From: Lepidodermella squamata
Lineage: Eukaryota; Gastrotricha
Direction of reading: 5' to 3'
Assembly (NCBI GenBank): GCA_047495785.1
Contig: JBLDXI010000019.1
Location: 1,736,001 to 1,800,000 of the forward strand
DNA length: 64,000 nucleotides
The position numbers and the translations under genes are program-made. A model generated the notes under the pieces. It worked only from the letters and a program-made list of their open reading frames with translations. It searched no databases and was not told the DNA's origin. Below, in pieces: positions 11,880 through 22,243 of the stretch. How positions within the stretch are numbered: position 1 is the first letter of the stretch; every line of letters starts with the position of its first letter.

Positions 11880-12182
11880 ACAAATTTCACCGCCAGGAAC
11901 AACAGGGAACATTTTCTTTCCTGTTGTTCGATTTTGTTCGCTATGCTTCGTTACGTTTCAGATCAAGGAACAACTCCGAACATTTATTTTCTACTAGTTC
12001 GCTGTTGTTCGCCGTACTTTTACACGTTTAAAATCAAGGAACAACATTGAACAAACGCTAGCAGTTGTTCCACTTAGTTCGGAGTCTTCGATCGACATCC
12101 GAAAACTGTTCGGCCCTGTTCGTCGCTGTTTTTCTTCAAAAAACGTTGTTCAGCGTTGTTCGGCAGTGGCCGTGCCGGTCTG
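11880..12182 (-). repeat. Right inverted repeat end with TTGTTC-type subterminal motifs
   Basis: 12,140-12,182 is the inverted partner of 7468-7510. Inward of it (11,880-12,130) are repeated GAACAAC/TTGTTC motifs like those of the left end. Whether both ends belong to one 4.7-kb element or to two insertions is open; no target duplication was recognised. Confidence 0.55.
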
Positions 12183-12533
12183 GGGGCGCAGCAACCCGAC
12201 ATCCTCTGCCTTCGGCCAGTAATAGCCACTAGAATAACACTTGAGTGTCTGTGATAAGTATGACTTACTATGTGCTACAATCATGCATATGATAATTGCA
12301 CGCCAATAAAGTTTAAGTTTTTTTTCAAGTTTTAATTACTTTTCCACCGAAATTGCGAGCTTTTTTATGATTCAGCTGAACATCTGCGACCCATGACGTT
12401 CCGCTCTTTTTTCGCGAGTAGTCTTAAATTTCTTAAATTATGTCTATGGATTTGCTGGATAAAATACAGAAAATTCGCCAAGCCCCACTTTTCACTTGTT
12501 TCCTTATATTATATGCAAGTTTTGAAAACTCAT

Positions 12534-14237
12534 TTATTTTAAAAGTAGTAATTTCTTAAAATAACAAATGTATTGCTTAATAAAGTCTTTCCCTAAAGGA
12601 TGGGCAATTGTAACGGTGCTAATGAGCAGTCGATATGCCTGCGATCCAAGACGAAGATTGGTCATCAAGTTGTTGAACTGAGAAATTCGAAATTCGTCGC
12701 CATTCAGGCATTGCCTCAATGCATCGGTGTACCTTATTCGCCATGCATGGATCTTCTGATTATCCGAAAGCGCATCACTACCTGCGAAACTTGAATTTAC
12801 AAGGCCGTAAAATGATGGATGACCATCAACTTACCAGCTCCGAACCATAGCAAGGCGACCAGGATACAAAATTCTGGGAAAGTAGACACGGTGCTGACGA
12901 ACTGATTGCCGACCTGTCTGAGATGGTATTCAACGACAACGTCTTCACCGCACACTGCATTTCTAGATTGCGTTCCACTTTCGCGATCGAGGGAGAAATA
13001 GTTAGGGGTCTGAGTCGATACGTCGAATTTGAGGGAATATATCGCAGCCAACATTGGGTAATATGAATCCAAGAAAGCTATCATGCTATCATGAACAGGA
13101 ATTTCAACCGTTCCTTTATAACATGTATGGAAATTAAATAAAAACATTGGACTAGAGTGAAATTACCTGGTAAAGCTAGAATAAACTCTCTGATTGCCAT
13201 TACAGATTCTAAGAGTGAAGAGCTTCTGACCTGTGTCGCCTCCTCCATGCTCGTCCCAGGAGGAATAACTATTTTCTTCTGTAGAAATATCAGCCTAAAT
13301 AAGCTCGTCTATGAAAGCTGAATGGATAAATACTTCAATAATTGGCTCCAGCTTCGCAGCGGCCGAAACAACAGAGTTTGTCAACCACTCAGTGCTGACA
13401 GAATCCATGGTATTCAGAGAAGAATTGCTAGTGACCATGATTTCCAATGAACTGTTATCATCAGCTATACTTGTTACTTCAGTAACGCTCAGTGGGTTGC
13501 CGAACGGTGAACAGCTTTGTGAAAGCTCTCCTGAAGTCTCGAAGTAAGTCATCCTCTCGAGTTTCCGTCGAGTAAGGTCAGTATATCGACCAAAAGAAGT
13601 CTTCGACTTGTCCATCCCAGCGGTGATGCAGCTCTGAACGCGGCAATAGCGGCAGTTGGAAATAACTTCGCATAGCTTTCCGGATTTGGAGCCTTGCTGT
13701 TTGCAAGCGTATGGCTTCCGATGTTGCTTCGATATGAATCTTCGGTAGAATAGCTTACAGCCCTCGCAAGACATTACTCCGTAATGGTAGCCGGTACCTG
13801 AAAGACATAGCTAATGCTCGTATCGAGAAATCTAATCAATTATTCAAACTTGGCGAACCGCATACTTGACATAGAATTTTGTTAAGGGCATAGCTACAGT
13901 GCCGTTTTGTTTTTTTCTTGCCACGAGTATTTGTTAGTTGAATTGAAGTTGATTTTAACCCTTCAAGGATTGGTTTGCATCTTGCTAGGCGACACGGTCG
14001 GCATTGCGTAATATCGAAATCTTTGCTGTGATCCATGTTGCACCTGTCGTTAGGAAATCCAGTTTCGCTGTATCGCCAGTAGAATTTCTAGAAACAAACT
14101 TAAAATACAATTAATTTGCAGCTCAACATGAATACCTTGCAAGCACCGCATATATTGGCAGTTGGTTTGCCTTGCAATGTGCCTAAAATAGGCCTGCTAC
14201 AGGCTTCGCATGTACCGGTTTCAACGCTGTATGCCAT
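12534..14237 (-). CDS. Nuclear receptor with two DNA-binding domains (NR2)
   Basis: Complete two-DBD receptor of 480 aa. Exons (minus): 14,136-14,237; 13,850-14,087; 13,334-13,797; 13,167-13,278; 12,835-13,113; 12,534-12,781; introns 48-55 nt. The start MAYSVETG was chosen because it gives a first exon of exactly NR1 length (102 nt). DBD1: CEAC, CGACKKFYWR, then finger II C-x3-H-x8-CRPC. DBD2: CQVC, CEGCKLFYRR, NCRYCRVQSC, FGRYTD. The LBD is divergent but aligns with NR1 and NR4, including the MSTQTPNY-like strand (VSTQTPNY here), and it ends without an obvious AF-2 helix motif. Exon 2 is 238 nt in all three intact paralogues. Acts in the nucleus; ligand and targets unknown. Confidence 0.9.
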
Positions 14238-15088
14238 TATCAGTATAAATTTCACTAGAAACAATTCCAAAGGCTCCACTCTCCCCAATTACTTAATCAG
14301 TTAGGTGATGAGAGCCCGCTTCCTTGAGTAGGTTATTGCTTGCGTGTGATGTTGGAATCATAGAATATTTCTTGGTGCATTCATCCCAAGTTTTCTGAAT
14401 ACACTGTTAGGGTAGGTAGGGACTTATTAGGAATGTTCTTGTGAAGTTGAAAGGTAAACACGTGAGGCTTGCGAGTTGTTTCTTAATGATGCGAATGTAA
14501 AAAAAAACAGCTCACCACTCAGTTGCGTGACCCCTCGGCAAGAAACAAGCACAAATATTAGGTCGAGTATCAGAGTGCGATCTTGGATCCTCGAGCTTTC
14601 GGCTTTCGGGGAGCTGCCGGGGATGGCCGAACATCTCCCTGTAAGTCGCACACTGTTAAGTCCTGCTTTTTCGCGGCGCCAAATAACTACCATTCAAAGG
14701 TGTAATTGCAATTTGGACGCTTGAAAACAAAGTACACGAATTTCGGACAACTTTTTTTTGACAGAATCGTTAGAGTAAGACAAAAGACGCTCAGCATTTA
14801 GAGCCAGCCGCTTCCAGGGCGGCTACATGCTTTTTGTTCGTAAAAACGTAAAGATGCGAAAATCTTCGTTGAACAATTGATTATACGGAAGTCACCTTAC
14901 AGCCAAGTTTTCCTGCGCAGTATACAGTATACTCTCCTTCTTCCCTCTCTGATCTTTACAATCATTGAAATTCTTAGATGAAAATTGCAATATCGTTTTA
15001 TTAAATTTATCGCTTCGCGGGAAAGCGAACCCATGCAAAAAATGCATATCTCCTGTTCTTCATTCTGGCATGGCATACAGAATTTTCT
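14238..15088. other. Intergenic, no feature seen
   Basis: Lies between the NR2 start and the stop of pseudogene NR3. Overlapping ORFs at 14,427-14,724 on both strands show no domain and no paralogue. Presumed NR2 upstream region. Confidence 0.5.
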
Positions 15089-16262
15089 TCAATGTTCGAC
15101 ATCATAGCAGACATAACTCCTAATATAGTCTTTCAAGAGGGAATGGGCGACGTGATCGAATCCAGAACATCTGCCGGGAAGCGACCGCCGGAGTGATCGG
15201 AAAGCTGGAACACCAATACGAAGGCTACTCATCAGCTCGTGAAACTGCGATAGCCGATACTCATCCCCATTCAGGCAGCGGACAATGCAAACTTGTAACG
15301 ATCATGCAGCATTGTCAGCTTTTCATTCTTTGAGAGAGTTTTGCTACCTGGGAAAAATTGTGAAGTTGGGAATTATAGAGAATTAATATTCACAGCTTAC
15401 CGATACAAATCAGAACGCATAGCAGGCTTAATTCCTTGAAGTTGTGCATTGTCTGAAAGAATTGATTGCCCACTCGACTGAGATTATTTGCGATAAGAAA
15501 ATCTTCGCCTCTGGTTGCTTTCCAAGAATACGTTCCACTTTCCTGATCCAGCGATATATAATTAGATGTTTGGGTTGACATGTGAAAACTGAGAGAAAAT
15601 TGAGCTGCTAGAATCGGGAAGAATGCAGCTAGCGTTCTGTCTTGCAGAGACATCTCTGGCGCACCTTATAAAATAACGTATACGTGGAAAGTAATTTCAA
15701 CATATTGATCGATCAACTTACCTGGTAGCTCCCGAATGAACTCGCTGATTGCTGTAATACGTAAGGAAGGAAAGCTGAGCTGCGGACTCTCGTGGAGTAG
15801 GAGTACCTCCTTAAGGCTTCAGAACTTTCGCTGAAGGTCGATATATTAGCTAGTCGATGTCCCGCCGTGTCTCATCGGTGTACCGGCCGCAGGAAGTTTT
15901 CGACCTAGACATGCCTGCGGCAAGACATCTTTGGGCACGGCAATAACGGCAGTTAGATGTTAATTCACAGAGTTCGAAGGTCGCTAGTTGTAGGTATTCG
16001 CTTGCAAACGTATTCAAGCCGATGCCGCTACTTTCCTAAATTTAACCAAACGGCAGGGGCGGCATTTTGCTATGTCGAAATCTTGGCCGTGCCCTCAATC
16101 GCATGCTTCATCAGACAATCCTGTCTCTTGATATCTCTCCAGTAAAATTTCTATGCAAAAATTATAGGCAGTTAAGTATTGAGCATCAAGTTGAACGTTG
16201 ATGTTTCACCTTGCAAGCGCCGCAAAGAATGGTGGCTTGTAGTTTGTCATGATGGACAGCAG
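15089..16262 (-). pseudogene. Nuclear receptor pseudogene NR3 (copy of NR1)
   Basis: Decayed second copy of NR1. The last exon (15,089 to about 15,352) encodes a recognisable tail (CLNGDEYRLSQF) but a one-base loss before CLNG breaks the frame. The LBD exon (about 15,402-15,663) is open and close to NR1. In the DBD2/hinge exon about 220 bases are missing (equivalent of NR1 420-640), and a frame-breaking indel lies near 15,845. The DBD2 start is fused directly into DBD1 finger II (near 16,035), deleting about 250 bases equivalent to NR1 875-1128. The first exon has lost its start region. It also shows where NR1's missing last exon should lie, left of the window. Confidence 0.88.
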
Positions 16263-17287
16263 ACAAGGGACCTCAATGAGTAATATTGATCGAACTTTCA
16301 CGACAAATATCATGTTTCGTGATTTGAAGTCATTAAAGAAATTTCTTCTCCTACGCGATCATGGACTTATGGAAACGATGCCCTTAAAAGCTTGCTTCTG
16401 AAACTGTTTGAATCATCTGAGAAGAATGTAATTTGAAGTTTTTACGGGCTTCCCAACCCACCACTACTAGAAGCTGCTATAATATTACAATAAGCTGCAT
16501 TAAAATGTTACAACAATTATCTACGTGTGCTCATTTGCATAGAGGTCGGTTCCAGCAATCAGCTAGGGAGAATATAATAAAAAAAGCTAACATATGCTGC
16601 TCGTAACTCAGGATAAGACATTTAAACAAAAACTAATTAAATGAGAATACATAAAATAGATGCTAGCTCGTAAAAAAACAGGTAAATTTGTAATCATTAT
16701 CTTACATGAAAAACTCTCATTGATCATTTACAAATTGTACAGTTTCTAGTTTCTTCTATTAAGTAGGTTCTGATGTATGGAAAAAACTATTTACATGGGC
16801 AAAAAATGGCATAATAGAACACGTTTGTATTGAACAACTACACACACGCTCTAGCTACGTCTCACAACGAGTACAACGGCGAGATTTCTTCGGCCACTAT
16901 TTGCCATTCATAAAAAACATTAGCCAAACAAAGTTATGAAGCTTCAAGTAAAAATCTAAACAATTATTGATAAAAGCCAAACTAATAACTTGGGAATGAT
17001 AAGAAAGGCCAGGATTGAGACGATAAGAGCATCGAGAGTCATTTTCGATCAATGATTTGAAGCAAAATTAATTGCGCTCATATTCTGATGCTGATGATCG
17101 CAGCTTCAGATGGCCGGAAAACTGTCGAATACCGAGTTGAGCTTGTTCTAGCTCTAGGTTCTGCTTTTACTGCTTGTACGATACCCCAAGGCTCAAGATA
17201 AGCTAGAGTCAGAGAGGTTCTACATCATTTCAATTGAAACGCAATGGCTTGAGCCATATTACGAGACAGTCTCATAAAACTATGAAC
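16263..17287. other. Intergenic, right copy of duplicated block
   Basis: Aligns with 1400-2330 with many indels, plus an extra stretch around 16,960-17,150. No gene seen. Confidence 0.6.
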
Positions 17288-17650
17288 TATATGTTCAGGT
17301 TAGGTAGCACCGGTCCCAATGATTTGCAACCTCCGGCAAACAATGCTCCGACTAGGATAGGCGCAATAATCGTGTCCTGTTTTTAATTGAAAACAATCAT
17401 CACAGCCTGTACTGCAAGGTTGCTGCCTGGGCCTTCGTCGCGATAGATTGGCACCAAATTGTAGCCGGGAAGGGGCTTTCGGGCATTAGCGGCCTCGATT
17501 GCTACATCAACTCCGATTAGGCAAGCCTCTCCTCTCTTCCTTTCTCTCCTCTCCTTCTCCAGTCAGAGGGAGCAAAACCAGTATCGACATATTTTTCATC
17601 GCTGTTGCCCCCGTTAATAGAATCGACAAAACAAAAAAATATAATACCAT
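17288..17650 (-). pseudogene. Truncated 5' fragment of the GABA-B-like receptor gene
   Basis: Corresponds to 6365-6718, the first about 118 codons of the class C receptor, including the start ATG (17,648-17,650), the signal-peptide region and the MSILVLLP strand. A pyrimidine-rich expansion near 17,530-17,560 shifts the frame after the signal peptide, and everything downstream of the GGCKSLG region is deleted. Non-functional. Confidence 0.88.
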
Positions 17651-17908
17651 GATGCTAAAAGTTTGTTCCTTGATGAATGAGCGTGTTCGCTCGTTTCAAA
17701 AACTTGCTACAAGGAAAATACAGGAAGACACGCACGCCGCCATTCTCATCCGGTTCAGGTTCGATTGTAGTGTATCGTGTTCAAGAGGTTGGAGAGACAC
17801 GTACGGCTGTCTCTCAAATCAGCAAAAAAGCCTTCCACCGCAAATATATCCTGTTTCTCATTGGAACAAAGCGAGATTTTTTATTTAGGCACAAGGGCAT
17901 AACAAAAT

Positions 17909-20239
17909 TTAATTCAAATGGCCAGTGTATTGGTCCCGGAAGTCTCTGACCAGTGAGTGGACGACTTTGCTGAAAGACGCGCACCGACCTGGTATTCGAA
18001 AGATATGCGATCGATACGCATCGACTCCGGACCTCAAATTTGCGATCAATTCGATGAACTGAGAGTGGCGGAATTCGTCGCCCTTCAAGCATCTCATCAA
18101 CGCCACGTGATAATACCGCTGTAGCTCTGAGATCTTTCCAGTTTGTGGCAAGCTATTGCTACCTGAAATCAAGACTCATGAAAAGGACTTCAAAATAGAG
18201 CGATCAAAAACAAACAAGTTCCTAGGCCAATAATAGCGCACAGAAGGGCGAATTCTTGAAAATTGAAAACCGTCTGCCCAAGTTGGTAACCAACAGCGCG
18301 AAGGTGATTTTCGATGCGGAAATGGTCGAGATTTACCATGGCACTAACGCTCCACGTACCGCTCGGCCGATCGAGGGAGAGATGATTCGGAGTTTGAGTG
18401 GTCGCGTCATAACCGAGTGAAAGTTGAGCCGCAAGGATTGGGTATAATGCATCGAGATAGGCCACAGTTTTCTCGCCAATTGAAAGCTCGCCCACTCCTG
18501 CGCATAAAATATGCAGATTGACTGAAAAACCCTTAAACTCCAAAGTGTTTAATGAAGCCTGAAAATAGGGTTCCAATCATTATTTTGCTCAATAATGACT
18601 TTTCACTAATTTATTGAAATGTTTGTTCTAACCTCCCAATCAAAGATCAAACGCTCACCTGGTAGAGCGGAGTAAAATTCGCCGATTGATTTCAGATGAG
18701 TGAGACACGCCAAGCCCTTCGTTATGGCAATATCTTCCGTAGACATTCCCCTCGTAATGACAATATTCACCTGAAAATTTAGCATTGCAACTCCATTGTT
18801 GCTATTTACTTCAAAATTGTACCTGAAGAATTGGCGCTAGTTTAGCTGCAGCGGCTGACACCTGGCCAATCAGCCAGTCTGGGTCAAAATTTGACGTTGA
18901 ATAGGATGTTGAGAGTTCTATCTCTAAAGAACCGTTATCAGCTGCAGGAGCCGTCACTTCGATAATTTCACTCGAAATTTCACTCGAAGAGGCCGATGCG
19001 TCGTGACCCAGACTCGAATAATTATCGTCCGAATGAGCGGAGGTCGACGTGCTGGGCGATGAGTCATTAAAAACTGGGTCACCGCTATTCGAGTGAACGC
19101 CCGAACTAGTAGAAGGCCCTTGGTGGCTTGAAGAAGAATGGTCTTCATTGGAATTTCGCTTAATCAGCAGCCGAATTTCAGCCCGCGTTCTAGGACTGTC
19201 TGCATCTTCTTGATTTTCAATAAATTTATCGATTTCGTAGCGAATCTTGTCGGTATACCGGCCATTTATCACCTTATCCTTGTCCATGCCAGCGGCTAAG
19301 CAACGCTGTAGTCGACAATGGCGGCAGTTCGACGACGGTTCACATAATTCTTGACCTGATGATGGACTAAGTTCGTTGTTATTGTTGCTTTTGACTTGAT
19401 AACACACGTATTCCAAGCGATGCTGCTTTGACAAGTAACGGCGGAAGAACAGCTTACAGCCTTCGCATGACAAGACGCCATAATGAATGCCGCTACCTGA
19501 ATTAGGAAATGACAAAATCTTTTGTACTTTGGTACACAATCGTCAAACGACCAGCAAAATTTCCAAAAAAGTACGCTGAACCTTGTCGCCATTACTTGGA
19601 TTTCTGGTTATTGATAAAAAAATTCCTAATAATTTAAAATTTTCGATAATAATTTTCGAGCCGATTTAAACTTTAGTTACGCAGTAATCACGAATTGCTA
19701 CTTATAAATAAAAAAGTTAATTTAATATTATTTAATTCAATTGATAATTTCCTTTAATTTTTTGATTTTTTTCTACTAATAATTCTACTAAGATTTTATT
19801 TAAATTCCAGGCCAAACAAAAGCGGCTAAGAGACATTCAAGTTGGAATTACTTACTGGAAAAACCACAAATTTTGCAGGGAATTTTGTGAAAATTAATCT
19901 GCCGATGTCGCTGCCGCCGTTTCACCAGTTTATTCTCTGCCGCTGCACATCGGGACTGTGGCTTTCGATCGGGCAGTACTTCCTTGCATCGAGCCAAACG
20001 GCAAGGCCGGCATCTCGTGATTTCAAAATCAGCTGGATGATCGCTCGAACAACTTTCTTTGACATTTCTCTCGCCATAGCGCCAATAGAATTTCTGATGG
20101 TTAATAAAATAATAAAAGAAATGAAAGAATTCGCAAGCATTACCCTACAAGCATTGCATATGGGCGGTTGACTTTTTTCATTTGGCCGAACGATAAATGA
20201 GCGATGACAGACAGAGCAAATATCATCGGGTTTAGACAT
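17909..20239 (-). CDS. Nuclear receptor with two DNA-binding domains (NR4)
   Basis: Complete receptor of 551 aa. Exons (minus): 20,144-20,239; 19,856-20,093; 18,823-19,496; 18,659-18,770; 18,216-18,497; 17,909-18,162. Start MSKPDDICSVC. DBD1: CSVC, CNACRKFYWR, C-x3-H-x8-CRPCRLARC. DBD2: CEGCKLFFRRYLSKQH, NCRHCRLQRC, NGRYTD; the finger II loop between the first two cysteines is stretched to 19 residues with an Asn run. The hinge is long and Ser-rich (GPSTSSG, SSSEISSE). The LBD tail ends DQYTGHLN. The fifth donor (CTT/GTTTGT) is weak but keeps phase with NR2. Most diverged of the three intact paralogues; its last exon is the one copied at 6981-7182. Confidence 0.9.
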
Positions 20240-20343
20240 CTAAATTTAAAAAATTAGGACAAAACCCTATTACCCTGCCAATAATCAGTAATCGATTTCT
20301 AATCAATCACTGATTTCTCGAATTAATCGATTGTTTTATGTAA

Positions 20344-20739
20344 ATGAGCCTCGCTACTCGAGGTGTATTTAGCATGGTCACAGGTGATCAGGGATCTCGA
20401 TATAACTCCATTACAAACAGGGTGTGTGATCCGCGTGAACGCGTCGTAACGGAATATTTAAAGGAATTATTCGAAAATGAACCTTTTAGATGCAAAATTC
20501 GAGTTCCGTTAAAGCAAAGTTTGGTAAAAGTTTTATACTCGCATGCTGAATTTTTGCAAAAAATAATAAATGACGACGGAAATAACTTTTTGCTTGTGAA
20601 CTTCGATACGATTCGAACGCATGCGGTGGATTGCTGTGGGGAAACGTGCGCCCGCACGAACGTGAGTTGTAAATTGCGCTCACCTCATTTCAGACGTTTT
20701 GCGGAGCTAAATTGCTCATTCATAAGCTGCTTTACCTGA
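20344..20739 (+). CDS. Small unknown ORF divergent from NR4
   Basis: 131-codon ORF starting MSLATRGVF, only 104 bases from the NR4 start and on the opposite strand. The composition looks protein-like up to about residue 105, with no recognised domain. A possible 32-nt intron (about 20,662-20,693, GTGAGT to TTTCAG) would replace the end with a short different tail. Could also be fortuitous. Function unknown. Confidence 0.3.
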   Translation: MSLATRGVFSMVTGDQGSRYNSITNRVCDPRERVVTEYLKELFENEPFRCKIRVPLKQSLVKVLYSHAEFLQKIINDDGNNFLLVNFDTIRTHAVDCCGETCARTNVSCKLRSPHFRRFAELNCSFISCFT

Positions 20740-21445
20740 TATAGAGTTTAGCAATATCATGCTTAATTCTTCTAATAAATTAATTCTTATTTTAGGAGAA
20801 TTAAGGATTAGAAGGGTCTAGGAATAATTAATTCAAAAGAGACAACTGCGTTATAAAATTTTATTTAAGGAAAACATGAAACTTACCTGTATTAAAATAG
20901 CGCACTTGAAACGCGACGTATTTGTCATTTGCTGATTAACCTGCGAGGGAGTTGCGAATTAATACTAATTAAGAGCCCAGGCAGCTTTCGACATGGCTTC
21001 AGCGCCAGGCAATAAATAGGATGAAAATGTATTCTTGCAAAAAAATATCCAGATTTTCAGGAAGACGTTGTCCTTGTTTTTTAGCGATGTGTTCGACTTT
21101 AATTGGGTGACGCAGTTATAGAAGTGAAAAAACATGCATAAGCGGTCTACTCCACAGCATCATTTTTTCATGCGCCCAGCCTCTCGTGAAATTTTACTAT
21201 GCTGTGATAAAATGAAAAAAAAATCGATAAACCAAGTGTGCACTTTATTGACCTTATTAGGTTACTTGTAAGCACACGTTTTTGTCCGTAAATCGACAGG
21301 AATTAAGAACGTGTCGTGATCTATAAAAAGCCAGCAGCAATAAAACAAGCCTCTCTCAAATGATATCAGCGTTTATTACAAATGATATAAATAATTCTAC
21401 TTCGAACGACTGAAAAACACAGTAATAAACCTGGCACAATGTCAG
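20740..21445. other. Intergenic, no feature seen
   Basis: AT-rich, no ORF with recognisable content; probably the 3' region of the RhoGAP-like gene on the minus strand. Confidence 0.5.
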
Positions 21446-22243
21446 CTATGAAAATATAGCAATCGCATTTGTAATCAGAGTCTCGGCGATGTAATTTCGA
21501 ACAGCAACAGCTAAACTTGCTTCATAGACGGCCAATTCGCTATTTTTCACCTGGTTAGTTATCGATTCCATGTCGAATAAATTCGGCGTCCAGGCAATGG
21601 CCAGAGTTACAGGGGTGACGAGGCCTAGTGATCTTTGCTCGGTTAACCGACGCAAATGAATGAGTAGCAATTTAGCGATTTCAAAATTAACCGCCGGCAA
21701 TTTTTTAATAGTGTTGCGCAATTTTTCACTCGATTTCGATTTCGCATTCTCATTCGACGCCGCGACTAATTCGTTGTAGAGCGATTCGGGGAAAATCGCA
21801 TACGGCAGTTGGCGGATTTGCTTTTTGAGCAGCGACGCGACGGCTTTATAGTCGAAATGCGCCTGGTCGGGTTCGATCAACGGCTGTTCGCCGCGTTTTA
21901 AGGCGGATTCGTACTTTTCGACGATTGAAGACTTCCCGTTTTGTAAATACGCACCTCTAAGGAGTTCATCCTCCGCCGCCGCTTCGATGGTATCGATACA
22001 CCACCTCGCGATAGTCAGCGTCATCTCTTCGACAGACGACCGGCGGACGTCAATCGCCGCGGCGTTTTGAGCTATTTTTTGAGACTGTTTATTCACGCAA
22101 ATACCAGCGAGCCATCGCCGCAGCTTCGTCGACGGTGAACTGAGTGAATTTTCGCCGATTATTTCCGGCGGTTCGGTAGATGAAACAGCCGCCTCAATCG
22201 ACGTCGGATGATGCTGCTGGTCATTTGGCGTACCCGGTGTCAT
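21446..22243 (-). CDS. RhoGAP-domain protein with altered arginine-finger motif
   Basis: Single exon, 265 aa, ATG at 22,243. A low-complexity N-terminus (1-40) is followed by a RhoGAP fold from about 78 to 255. Diagnostic stretches are LLKKQIRQLPYAIFPESLY (138-156), TIKKLPAVN and LLLIHLRRL (178-200), and VTLAIAWTPNLF (212-223), matching the family LK-flR-LP, LP-N and LA-PnL motifs. Active RhoGAPs carry G-[I/L]-[F/Y]-R-x-x-G with the catalytic Arg; here the matching stretch is GAYLQNG (97-103), with Leu100 in the Arg position, although an Arg lies at 96. The usual NKM-T asparagine region is also changed (LGLVT). Probably binds Rho-family GTPases without strong GAP activity; this is inference. 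Confidence 0.72.
   Translation of the reverse strand: MTPGTPNDQQHHPTSIEAAVSSTEPPEIIGENSLSSPSTKLRRWLAGICVNKQSQKIAQNAAAIDVRRSSVEEMTLTIARWCIDTIEAAAEDELLRGAYLQNGKSSIVEKYESALKRGEQPLIEPDQAHFDYKAVASLLKKQIRQLPYAIFPESLYNELVAASNENAKSKSSEKLRNTIKKLPAVNFEIAKLLLIHLRRLTEQRSLGLVTPVTLAIAWTPNLFDMESITNQVKNSELAVYEASLAVAVRNYIAETLITNAIAIFS

Larger units (their letters stand above)
7183..12533. other. Gene-poor region rich in inverted-repeat elements
   Basis: No exon with a recognisable domain or paralogue was found. Short ORFs here overlap repeats. The identifiable repeats are listed separately (7468-7760, 8644-8750, 9092-9851, 10,013-10,161, 10,622-10,817, 11,880-12,182). The remainder is unassigned AT-rich DNA. 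Confidence 0.6.
15089..18112. repeat. Segmental duplication, right copy with internal deletion
   Basis: Counterpart of the left copy. The internal junction is near 17,285-17,290, where sequence like 2330 passes directly into sequence like 6365. The outer right boundary is near 18,112, inside NR4 exon 5, which is intact here and truncated in the left copy. Confidence 0.85.
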
